Source of the DNA: Deltaproteobacteria bacterium
GTDB taxonomy: Bacteria > Myxococcota > B64-G9
Length of the DNA: 64,000 nucleotides
Direction of reading: 5' to 3'
Assembly (NCBI GenBank): GCA_019314375.1
Contig: JAFCZJ010000040.1
Span: forward strand, 1 to 64,000
Part shown: positions 36,087-44,304 of the stretch, in pieces
How positions within the stretch are numbered: the first letter of the stretch is position 1
Layout: every line of letters begins with the position of its first letter
Notes under the pieces: model-generated
What the model saw: only the letters and a program-made list of their open reading frames with translations
What the model was told of the DNA's origin: nothing
Databases searched by the model: none
Program-made: the position numbers and the translations under genes

Positions 36087-36713
36087 ATGACGACGTCACT
36101 TCGTAACTTGGGTCTTTTTGTTTGCTTGAGTCTTTTGGCCATGCCCGCAACGGTCCACGCCGACAATTCAGAGGCGACGACCGAGGTGGCCGCCAAACGC
36201 GGCATGCCCAACTTTTACCTGGCACACAACCTGACCTTCGCACCCAGCCCCTTGGCGCTTCACAACGACGGCTACGGGGAATGCGGCCAGCGTCTGGGCG
36301 ATGCCGTCGGCATGGAGCTCAACTTCGACTATCGCATCTGGTACTTTTTTCTGGGCAGCCACATCGCCATCTCCGGCGATATTTGGACCATGCGCGAATA
36401 CGCCCTGCGGGTCGGCGGCATGCTGCCTTTGGGCGAACGCTTCTCTTTGGTCGGGGCCGCCTGGCTGGGCACGTCCCATATCGAGACGACCTCTCTTGAC
36501 TGGGACAGCGATTATGCCTACGACACAGATAGAGAGGAAGCGGGGCTTTTGCTGGGTGCCTCCATCGGCGCGCGCTTCATGGTGGCCCGCTGGTTTGGTC
36601 TGACAGCCGACCTGAGTCTGTCTACCGCAATCTGGACAGACAACGACTCCAGCGACCCCGAGCTCCAGATCAACCGCCTTCAAGCCCACACCGGCGTGCT
36701 CTTCGCTTGGTAA
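36087..36713 (+). CDS. Outer-membrane beta-barrel-like protein
   Basis: Signal peptide MPATVHA; YRIWYFFLGSHIAISGDIW..., LLLGASIGARFMVARWFGLTADLSLS, C-terminal GVLFAW; AGGAGG RBS. Confidence 0.75.
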   Translation: MTTSLRNLGLFVCLSLLAMPATVHADNSEATTEVAAKRGMPNFYLAHNLTFAPSPLALHNDGYGECGQRLGDAVGMELNFDYRIWYFFLGSHIAISGDIWTMREYALRVGGMLPLGERFSLVGAAWLGTSHIETTSLDWDSDYAYDTDREEAGLLLGASIGARFMVARWFGLTADLSLSTAIWTDNDSSDPELQINRLQAHTGVLFAW

Positions 36714-36759
36714 GAACCCCCCTCTGTTCATATGAACCGGTCGAGGCTATACTCGACCC

Positions 36760-37920
36760 ATGCGGTACATCCTCCTTTCGGCCCTCATCCTGACTCTCTG
36801 CGGGTTTTCGATCGCCTGTGAGAAGGAAGCACCCTCGGGACCTGGTGCCATGGAGCCCATCCGACCCAGGGGCCGGGTCCACGACAAAAACGCCCTGGCT
36901 CAGGTTCAACTGCCCTCCTGGCCTCCCTTGGGCAGCGCCGGCGTGGATCTGGCCAAGCTGCCTCGATCTTATCGCAGGGGCATGGCGCTTCTGGCCGCTG
37001 ATCCGGACAACCTGGCCATGGCCGAGGCGGCGCAACATCACGCCCTGGCGCTGCTCAAAATTCCCGCGGACCGCTCCCTGGGGCATGTGCTGCATGGCCG
37101 GCTCCAACTCGTCTTGGGCCGCAAGCCGGACGGACAGATCTTGGACGGCAACCTGGCGATTGCAGTGCAGGACTTCCGCTCAGCCCTGGAGACAGATCCA
37201 AAATGTTACGAGGCCATCTTCTATCAGGCCGATCTTGCTCTCAAAGCCAAGCACATGGCCAAATACGACGCCCTGGTCAAAATGGCCCGTGCCCTTCGGC
37301 CCGACTCGCCGGAAACCCGCTGGCTTGCCTTGCGACAAAAATCACGCCTCATCTCGTGGACCGACTGGCTCCAGGAAGCCGAAACCCTCCTCGCGGATGC
37401 CCAGCACCCGGATTTACTACGACAAACTTACAGCCTGGTGGCCCAGAACTACCGACTGCGCGACAACACGTCCAAAGCCTTGGCCATTCACCAGGCCATG
37501 GTGGACCGCCTGCCCGAGGATCCAAGGGCCATCACCCTTTTCATCGAGTGCTTACTTACTGAGCGCATGCCAGGCCAGGCATTGAAATTGACAGAGCCGC
37601 TCGAGCGACTCAGACCCGGACCGACCACAGTCCGACTCAAAGCCAAAATTTTGTGCAACGTGGGCAACCAATTGCTGGGCAGCAAAGCCAATCCGAAAGA
37701 AGTCGAGGCCTGGTATCGCAGGGCCATCAAGCTGGAACCAGAGCAGGCCGAGGCCTGGCTGGGGCTTGCCCTGGCCTTACACATGAAGGCCAAAGAGAGC
37801 GAATCGGAACAAGACCAAGCCCGGGCCTTCCAGGCTGCCAGCAAAGCCAAGCAGCTGGATCCCGGCAACCGTCAAGCACGCTTGATATACGAAGAACTCT
37901 TCTACGCTCGGCACCAATAA
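36760..37920 (+). CDS. TPR-like repeat lipoprotein
   Basis: Lipobox LCGFSIAC; alpha-solenoid segments YRLRDNTSKALAIHQAMVDRLPEDPRAI and EVEAWYRRAIKLEPEQAEAWLGLALALH. Confidence 0.8.
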   Translation: MRYILLSALILTLCGFSIACEKEAPSGPGAMEPIRPRGRVHDKNALAQVQLPSWPPLGSAGVDLAKLPRSYRRGMALLAADPDNLAMAEAAQHHALALLKIPADRSLGHVLHGRLQLVLGRKPDGQILDGNLAIAVQDFRSALETDPKCYEAIFYQADLALKAKHMAKYDALVKMARALRPDSPETRWLALRQKSRLISWTDWLQEAETLLADAQHPDLLRQTYSLVAQNYRLRDNTSKALAIHQAMVDRLPEDPRAITLFIECLLTERMPGQALKLTEPLERLRPGPTTVRLKAKILCNVGNQLLGSKANPKEVEAWYRRAIKLEPEQAEAWLGLALALHMKAKESESEQDQARAFQAASKAKQLDPGNRQARLIYEELFYARHQ

Positions 37921-37935
37921 AACCAGACGGTCCAT

Positions 37936-38895
37936 TCAAAGCAAAGCACGAACCACGGGCAAGATGCTGCCGGAAAAACTTACAGGCGTCCCCTCGAAGT
38001 CATCGAACATGTAGTTAAGCTTCTCGAAGAAATGCGGTCTGGCCGAATAGTCCAATTCCGCCGGTACGGGACCGAACTCCTCGATGGACAGGAAAGCATC
38101 CAAACTTTTCGGGCCGCCGGTCAGAATGCCGAGGGGCATGATGCCAAAACGAAAGGCCCAATCGAAATACTTAAAAAGGCTGGCTTGGGATGGATAGGCT
38201 CGGATCAAGTCCCACTTGCTCGCCAGCTCCTGTGAAGTCAACTGGATACGCATCCGCTGCCCTCGGTACAGGGGATGAAAGCGCATGGCCAGCGCATAAG
38301 TGTATTCATAGGCAGGCACATGAAAGAAGGGAATGGAAACACCGCTTTCCTCTTCCAAATCCCGCAAGGCCAGATAGGTAAAAAAGTGACAGAGATCGTG
38401 TTCGGGCTGTCCGCCCTGCCAGGCCAAGGTCAGCACGAAATCGGGTTTGAGATCCCGGACGACTTTGCTCACGGCCCGCCGCATGTCTTCAAACAGGGCA
38501 CCCTCGCTCTCCCAAGTCCCCTGCCCCGAATGCAACCTGCTCATGGCTCGATAGATGGCCACCTCTGAAAAATCCAAGTTTCGAACTCGCTGGGGAGCGA
38601 CGCCCAAAAGACCTGCCGCCTCCATGCCCTCCGCCTTGCGCAGCTCGCCGTAAGCCAAAGGTTCAAGCTCAGAATCAAAGTAACGCCCGTCTGAGTTGGT
38701 CAGCCAGGCAATCCCCAACTCGCCGCCAATCCGCTGCAACAAACCTGACTGCGTGACCTCGTCATCGTGGTGGGCCAGGACGCAAAGCGGTCTCTTGAAA
38801 TTCGCCTTAGCAAGGAAAGCCCGTCCATTCTCTAACCCTCGTCGATGATTGCGCGCAAACATGCCCAGCCCTCCGAATAATTCCGATCGCAGCAT
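37936..38895 (-). CDS. PIG-L/LmbE-family deacetylase-like protein
   Basis: VLAHHDDEVTQSG (AHPDDE-like), TNSDGRYFDSE, LKPDFVLTLAWQGGQPEHDLCH. Confidence 0.8.
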   Translation of the reverse strand: MLRSELFGGLGMFARNHRRGLENGRAFLAKANFKRPLCVLAHHDDEVTQSGLLQRIGGELGIAWLTNSDGRYFDSELEPLAYGELRKAEGMEAAGLLGVAPQRVRNLDFSEVAIYRAMSRLHSGQGTWESEGALFEDMRRAVSKVVRDLKPDFVLTLAWQGGQPEHDLCHFFTYLALRDLEEESGVSIPFFHVPAYEYTYALAMRFHPLYRGQRMRIQLTSQELASKWDLIRAYPSQASLFKYFDWAFRFGIMPLGILTGGPKSLDAFLSIEEFGPVPAELDYSARPHFFEKLNYMFDDFEGTPVSFSGSILPVVRALL

Positions 38896-38896
38896 A

Positions 38897-39796
38897 TCAA
38901 CGAAGCTTGTCCACCAGTGCCCGGCTGAGCCCATCCAACCCGGCCGGCAAGGCGTCCAGGCCGCAGGCTGTGTCCACCGTCACCGCGCCTTCGCTTGCCA
39001 CTTTTGTCAAATCATAAACGGTGCCAACCAGCTTGCATGCGGAACCTGCCTGAATCAGTTGTACCCTCAACATTTTCTGAGCAGCAAGGGCTCGACCCAG
39101 CTCGATCTGGGACTCCGATTCCACAGCCTGACTGAAGCTCTCCCTCTGCTTTTCCGCAATGGCGGCCTTGAGTCTGGCCTGCGGCGTCACATTAAAACGA
39201 CCCGTCTCGGTCAACTTGGCCGACAAGTACTCGGTGAGTTGCTCGACATCGGTGGTCCGCAGCATGCCCTCAGGTGTCCGCAACTCGAAAACGACGATGA
39301 CGATGCGATGTTCACCCGTCACCTCGGGGCTGGGCCGCAACCTGGACAAAGCCTCGCGAAGCTGGCTGCCCAAAGTTTCCAAAGCCTCTTGATGATCCGC
39401 GATGATTCCGCCCAAAACCTTGCAGCCGGCAGGCAATCGCTTGCCCTCGCCAACTTTTGTACCTACTGGACAAGCCCTGACCTCGGCCCTCAGCGTGAGC
39501 TGGGTGTCCGCCGGCCGACGGTGAACAACAGCCACATAGCGCCTGAACAAAGTGGCGTCCTGACCGTTTACGTAACCATAGAGATAGTTGATGTCCACCC
39601 ATCGGGTCTTCAGCACACCGGAAGGCTCATCCATGTCCGCCGTCTCTTGCCCCAAAGCGGAAAGCTCCCGCTCCAGAACCTCAAGCGCCAAAAATGCCGG
39701 CCCATCAAAGCGCACGGGCTTCTGCGCATGCACGCAGCCAACGGCCAAAACCGCCACCAAGCCCCAGCAAGCAAAACAAACCAACAAATTTCGCAT
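38897..39796 (-). CDS. Lipoprotein with C-terminal TolB/CsgG-like domain
   Basis: AVLAVGC lipobox; SQIELGRALAAQKMLRVQLIQAGSACKLVGTVYDLT. Confidence 0.7.
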   Translation of the reverse strand: MRNLLVCFACWGLVAVLAVGCVHAQKPVRFDGPAFLALEVLERELSALGQETADMDEPSGVLKTRWVDINYLYGYVNGQDATLFRRYVAVVHRRPADTQLTLRAEVRACPVGTKVGEGKRLPAGCKVLGGIIADHQEALETLGSQLREALSRLRPSPEVTGEHRIVIVVFELRTPEGMLRTTDVEQLTEYLSAKLTETGRFNVTPQARLKAAIAEKQRESFSQAVESESQIELGRALAAQKMLRVQLIQAGSACKLVGTVYDLTKVASEGAVTVDTACGLDALPAGLDGLSRALVDKLR

Positions 39797-39847
39797 CTCG
39801 TCTCCCATCAATAAGTACAAACTCAGCCCTTAGTGCTGCATGATTTC

Positions 39848-39946
39848 CCAGAGCCGAGTTGAAAATTCATGATGAGGACGATAGACAGTGAAGCAGGCCA
39901 AGTCAAACTTGATGCCGCCGGGCCGCATGGCGCGTCAGTCATGGAC
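39848..39946 (+). repeat. Upstream repeat copy A, shared with about 43332-43430
   Basis: GAGCCGAGTTGAAAATTCATGATGAGGACGATAGACAGTGAAGCAGGCCAAGTCAAACTTGATGCCGCCGGGCCGC against GAGCCAAGTTGAAAATTCATGTTCGGGACGATAGACAGTGAAGCAGGCCAAGTCAACCTGAAGCCGACGGGCCGC. Confidence 0.9.
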
Positions 39947-40018
39947 ATCCGTACTCCCGGCAGTCATGCATATGAATTCAGGGAAATCGCTCGATTTTCA
40001 GCTACCAGCCAGAATTGA
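39869..40018 (+). pseudogene. 5' remnant of a paralogue of the 43354 gene
   Basis: MMRTIDSEAGQVKLDAAG against MFGTIDSEAGQVNLKPTG, then divergence and a stop. Confidence 0.65.
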
Positions 40019-40062
40019 AAATAGATCTATCAAAACCGGAAAATGCTCAATAGGATCTCACC

Positions 40063-41973
40063 GTGACTAGAAACCAGAAATTATTTGGTGGTTACATTCT
40101 CGAAGAGCGCATCACCCGGGGTGGCATGGCCGAAGTCTATTTGGCCACACGGCAAGGCCCGGAAGGCTTTAATAAACAGGTGGCCATCAAGCGCATCCTG
40201 GACCACCTCACCGACCAGGCCGACTTCCGTACGATGTTCTTGGACGAAGGCCGCCTGGTGGCCCAACTAAGTCACCCCAACATCGTCCAAATCTTCGACA
40301 TGGGTGAAGTCGATGACCGTCTGTTCTTGGCCATGGAATTCATTGACGGCCTGAACCTGGCCCAAGTGCTCAAAATCTGCCGAAGCAAAGGCGTTCGCCT
40401 GCCCGTTCGCTTGGCCTGCCATATCGCGAAGGAAGCTGCCCTGGGCCTGGACTACGCCCACAACTTCAAAGACAAAAACGACGAAGCCCTTAATATCATC
40501 CACCGGGATATCAGCCCACAGAACATCATGCTAACCCATGACGGCGTAGTAAAAATCGTCGACTTCGGTATCGCCAAGGCCGCCACGAACCTGTATCGAA
40601 CCCAAACGGTCTCCATCAAGGGCAAGCTGCGATATATGTCACCGGAACAAATCGAGACCAAGATCAAGCTGGATCGCCGTACGGATGTATACTCTACCGG
40701 AGTCGTCCTGTTCGAAATGCTGACCATGCAAGCGCCCCACCAGGCGACGAGCGACCTGGAGTTGATGACCAAAATCGTTCGCAAGCCCGCGCCCGATCCC
40801 AGAGAATTCGTGAGCGACCTGTCGGCGAACTTGGCCCGAATCGTCAATCACTCCCTGGAACGTAATCGCAAAAATCGCTTTCCCGACTGCCGCCAACTCC
40901 AGGTTGCACTTCTGGAGCACATCCGGAAAAACTCCGCCCCAGTGGACAACTACGATCTAAGTGAATTCCTCAACGAATTGACCGGTCATGGACACTCCCC
41001 CGCCGAAAAAAACAAACATTCGACAGCCAGTGCAATTATGCCCGATTCCCTGGATTACATTGGGAAGGGTTCGACCGCTCCGAAATTGAGACGCAACGAC
41101 CCAGCAGGGGGGGGCGGATCTAAAACGATATGGATTGGCCTGACGATTTGCTTATCAATCGCAAGCTTGTTGGTGTTGTGGCTTCTTGCAGAAGGGGGAC
41201 CGGGCACGGCAAAACCCACCAAGCAATCCACTTTTCAAGAACTGAATTTCGATAGAGCAACAATTGACAAGAAGCGGGCTGAGGCATCCTTCTTCTCGCA
41301 CTGGAATCGTGGTCGCCGATTTGCAAAAGATCCGGCCATGATCTACGAGGCGCTCAAAGAAATGGAAAAGGCAGCCGAATTGGACGGGAGCTTTGAACTG
41401 GACGAAAAGACCAGGAAAAATCTCCAAGCTCGGCTCGCCGAAATCCGGGCAGGTGTAATTGATCTAGAAAGGCAGAATCATGAGGCGCTGAAAAGGGCAG
41501 ACCAAGCAGAAATCGACCAGAAGAAACAACATCAAAATGACTTGAGAATTCTGAAAAAACGGGAACAAGAGAGGAAGGAACTCATCACGAGTGTCATGAC
41601 GAGATCGACGGAATACTGGGAGAAAAAGGCGGAAGCAGCCAAACGAAGACCAAGTACGGAACAACAGGGTTATACAAACCCAGTCATCATGAACTACGTT
41701 AACGCAGGTGTCAGATCGCTCACCGAGGGCCGCCCCAAAAAGGCCATCACCATGTTCAGAAGTGCTCTGGCATTTAGCCCGAAGACCATTGAAATCTACT
41801 TCCTATTGGCGGAAGCTTACAACCTCGACAACAACGGACCCTTGGCATATGAGTACTATCGCCTATTCATAGAAGAATGCCCCAAATGTACTGGCGCTGC
41901 ATCCGTAAAGTTAATGCTCCGGGAAGACTTCGAGAATTGGCACATCTTGGTTCAGGACCGGTGGACGCCCTGA
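40063..41973 (+). CDS. Serine/threonine protein kinase with C-terminal TM and coiled-coil/TPR-like region
   Basis: GGMAEVYLA, VAIKRIL, IIHRDISPQNIML, VDFGIAKA, YMSPEQ; TM IWIGLTICLSIASLLVLWLL; GTG start. Confidence 0.94.
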   Translation: MTRNQKLFGGYILEERITRGGMAEVYLATRQGPEGFNKQVAIKRILDHLTDQADFRTMFLDEGRLVAQLSHPNIVQIFDMGEVDDRLFLAMEFIDGLNLAQVLKICRSKGVRLPVRLACHIAKEAALGLDYAHNFKDKNDEALNIIHRDISPQNIMLTHDGVVKIVDFGIAKAATNLYRTQTVSIKGKLRYMSPEQIETKIKLDRRTDVYSTGVVLFEMLTMQAPHQATSDLELMTKIVRKPAPDPREFVSDLSANLARIVNHSLERNRKNRFPDCRQLQVALLEHIRKNSAPVDNYDLSEFLNELTGHGHSPAEKNKHSTASAIMPDSLDYIGKGSTAPKLRRNDPAGGGGSKTIWIGLTICLSIASLLVLWLLAEGGPGTAKPTKQSTFQELNFDRATIDKKRAEASFFSHWNRGRRFAKDPAMIYEALKEMEKAAELDGSFELDEKTRKNLQARLAEIRAGVIDLERQNHEALKRADQAEIDQKKQHQNDLRILKKREQERKELITSVMTRSTEYWEKKAEAAKRRPSTEQQGYTNPVIMNYVNAGVRSLTEGRPKKAITMFRSALAFSPKTIEIYFLLAEAYNLDNNGPLAYEYYRLFIEECPKCTGAASVKLMLREDFENWHILVQDRWTP

Positions 41974-41974
41974 C

Positions 41975-42100
41975 CGCCACAGGCACTTTTTCTCCATGAG
42001 CATCGACAAGGTCAGCGGCGAGACTCGCGACGTGGCGACCGGCCACGAGATCCCGGCTGACGAAGAATCGGGGGACTGGGACGAGGAGCCCATGGGGTAA
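41975..42100 (+). pseudogene. 3' remnant of a paralogue of the 43354 gene
   Basis: RHRHFFSMSIDKVSGETRDVATGHEIPADEESGDWDEEPMG-stop against DGHGHFFSMTIDKVSGEIRNVMAGHEDSLDYDDEPADFDEEPPE-stop. Confidence 0.82.
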
Positions 42101-42117
42101 GCAAGGATATTTAACGC

Positions 42118-43308
42118 CTATAGCGTCATGAACCAATTGATACAAAGCTCATTAATTTTCGCACTGTAGTGACTGCAATGAAGCGCATCGGGAAAGCTCT
42201 CGTGGACGCAGTGATGCGCATCATCGGCGTCGAGGAGTTGGCAAAAACCGGCGAAGGGCACGCCGTCCACCACATCGTTTTCGCAGCGCTTGTCCAGATC
42301 ATCCGCCCAAAAACCGCCTTCGGTGATCAGCTTCCAATGAGGCACGGCAAAATCCCCCGCCGTCACACCATCGGAAAAAACGAAGTCCCCATTCTCCTCG
42401 ACGACGATGGAGTCGAAGGACACGCAGTCGCCCTCGGCGCAATCTCCTGCGTAAGGGATATGAACATGCGCGGGATCGCAGGCGCACTGACCTTGCGGAC
42501 TGTCCTGGCAGGCATGGCCCGGCACCGGCTGGACCACCGTATACGCATGGACGATGCGCCGATGCCGACCTGCACATGACGGGCCCGTACCCTCGCCGAC
42601 AAAACGATCCTGCCTGCCGATATTTACCACCCCATCGCTCATGCAGACCGCGGTCTTCCGACTGCCCAACCAAAGGGCATCCTGTTCGTAGCGGGCCGCC
42701 ACCACCGGATAGCGGGTAGCGCCCATGCTGCATCCCCCCATCAATAGGTTCTCACCGTTCCAAACAGCCAGATCACCCCCAGGACGCAGGCTCTGAAAAA
42801 GCGAATCCATCACCGCTTCGTCACGCTCCGGTGCCCCCAGCGAGCCGGGCAGGATCTCTCCTGGATATATGGGTTGAACGCAGGCGGTGACGAAACCGGG
42901 CTGCGCGGCCAAAATTTCGTCTGACATCTCGGCGAAGCCCTCCAGGTCACAATGCACCGCGGCCCAGAACAAAAAAAGATCGTCACAGGGCCGCTCCGGC
43001 GAGCAGACATCAGCGCGATAGCGAATGCGAAGCTGACAGGCACCGCATAGGGGATCATCAGCATGGGCACCCTCGCAACGCAGATTGAAGGCCTTGCATT
43101 CTTCGAGATAGATCGCCGCCGTATCCACCACACGCGCCGCTTGATCTGCCCCGGGGCCCGCGTCGTCACCGGCGTCCAATCCAGCATCCACCGAATCACC
43201 AGCATCCAGGCCGGCGTCTGTTGTCGGTCCGTCGCCATCCGAACAGGCCACGGGCACCCAGACCGCGAAAAGCAACCCGGACAGGATCAATACTCCACGC
43301 CACATCAA
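42118..43308 (-). CDS. Predicted Cys-containing lipoprotein, unknown function
   Basis: VWVPVACSDGDGPTTDAGLDAGDSVDAGLDAGDDAG lipobox and Asp-Ala-Gly linker; GGCSMGATRYPVV. Confidence 0.7.
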   Translation of the reverse strand: MMWRGVLILSGLLFAVWVPVACSDGDGPTTDAGLDAGDSVDAGLDAGDDAGPGADQAARVVDTAAIYLEECKAFNLRCEGAHADDPLCGACQLRIRYRADVCSPERPCDDLFLFWAAVHCDLEGFAEMSDEILAAQPGFVTACVQPIYPGEILPGSLGAPERDEAVMDSLFQSLRPGGDLAVWNGENLLMGGCSMGATRYPVVAARYEQDALWLGSRKTAVCMSDGVVNIGRQDRFVGEGTGPSCAGRHRRIVHAYTVVQPVPGHACQDSPQGQCACDPAHVHIPYAGDCAEGDCVSFDSIVVEENGDFVFSDGVTAGDFAVPHWKLITEGGFWADDLDKRCENDVVDGVPFAGFCQLLDADDAHHCVHESFPDALHCSHYSAKINELCINWFMTL

Positions 43309-43353
43309 AACACCTCACTCTGCCAATCTTTCCCCGAGCCAAGTTGAAAATTC

Positions 43354-44304
43354 ATGTTCGGGACGATAGACAGTGAAGCAGGCCAAGTCAACCTGAAGCC
43401 GACGGGCCGCGGCAGGGGGCTCTCCATGGACCCAATTTCAGCAGAAGACAAAGACTTCCTGCACGAGAATTTCAAGCGATTCGGCACAGCCTGGGATGGG
43501 GGCCTGACGGATTTACAGAAACAGTATTTCATCCGAATAGAAAAAACCGAAGAGGCCTTCGAATTAAACCTTCGCCATCGGTCCAGGGCGGCGGTCTCTT
43601 ATGTGGTGACCGTGGATCGGGAAACCGGCGGCATGTCCAATACCGGGGAGCAACTTCCCGAGGCCAGGGCCTTGAATGCAGAAGAGCTGGACAAAGCGGA
43701 CGAAGTACTGCGCGCATCCAAGAGTTTGTGGCTGCTTGAACCCGACAACCAAAAAGTAATTCGCCTGAACCTTCGAGATGGAATCGAGGCCTTGGCCCAA
43801 GACCCCCGGCTGGCAAGTCACTTCTACAACGGCCGGGAGCAACTCTTGCCCTGCAAGGTGGAAAGTCGGATGCTCGACGGGATCGCCGTCTTGTATTTCG
43901 TCAACCCGGAATGGGGTGGGGAGTTGTTCTGTGTGGCGATCGAGCTGAACGACGAGCGAATTGTGGACGTTGCATACGTGGACCTGCCGCCCCCGAAATT
44001 CAAACTTCTGGGCCCAAAGGAAAGAACCTTTTTCGACAAGTCCCTGCGGAAGCACGGAGACTTCGGTGTCTACGGAAATTTAAAATCGGGTTTTCCGAAG
44101 CTGGTACGAGACTTCGATGTATGCATCGACGAAGACGAAAAAGACTACCACCTCGAAGCCAGCCCCAAAGACGGCCACGGGCATTTTTTCTCCATGACCA
44201 TCGACAAGGTCAGCGGCGAGATTCGCAACGTGATGGCCGGCCACGAGGACTCCCTCGATTACGATGATGAACCGGCGGATTTCGACGAAGAGCCCCCAGA
44301 GTGA
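43354..44304 (+). CDS. Hypothetical protein with two PepSY-like half-repeats
   Basis: FELNLRHRSRAAVSYVVTVDRETGGMSN and YHLEASPKDGHGHFFSMTIDKVSGEIRN; start may be 43354 or 43426. Confidence 0.7.
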   Translation: MFGTIDSEAGQVNLKPTGRGRGLSMDPISAEDKDFLHENFKRFGTAWDGGLTDLQKQYFIRIEKTEEAFELNLRHRSRAAVSYVVTVDRETGGMSNTGEQLPEARALNAEELDKADEVLRASKSLWLLEPDNQKVIRLNLRDGIEALAQDPRLASHFYNGREQLLPCKVESRMLDGIAVLYFVNPEWGGELFCVAIELNDERIVDVAYVDLPPPKFKLLGPKERTFFDKSLRKHGDFGVYGNLKSGFPKLVRDFDVCIDEDEKDYHLEASPKDGHGHFFSMTIDKVSGEIRNVMAGHEDSLDYDDEPADFDEEPPE

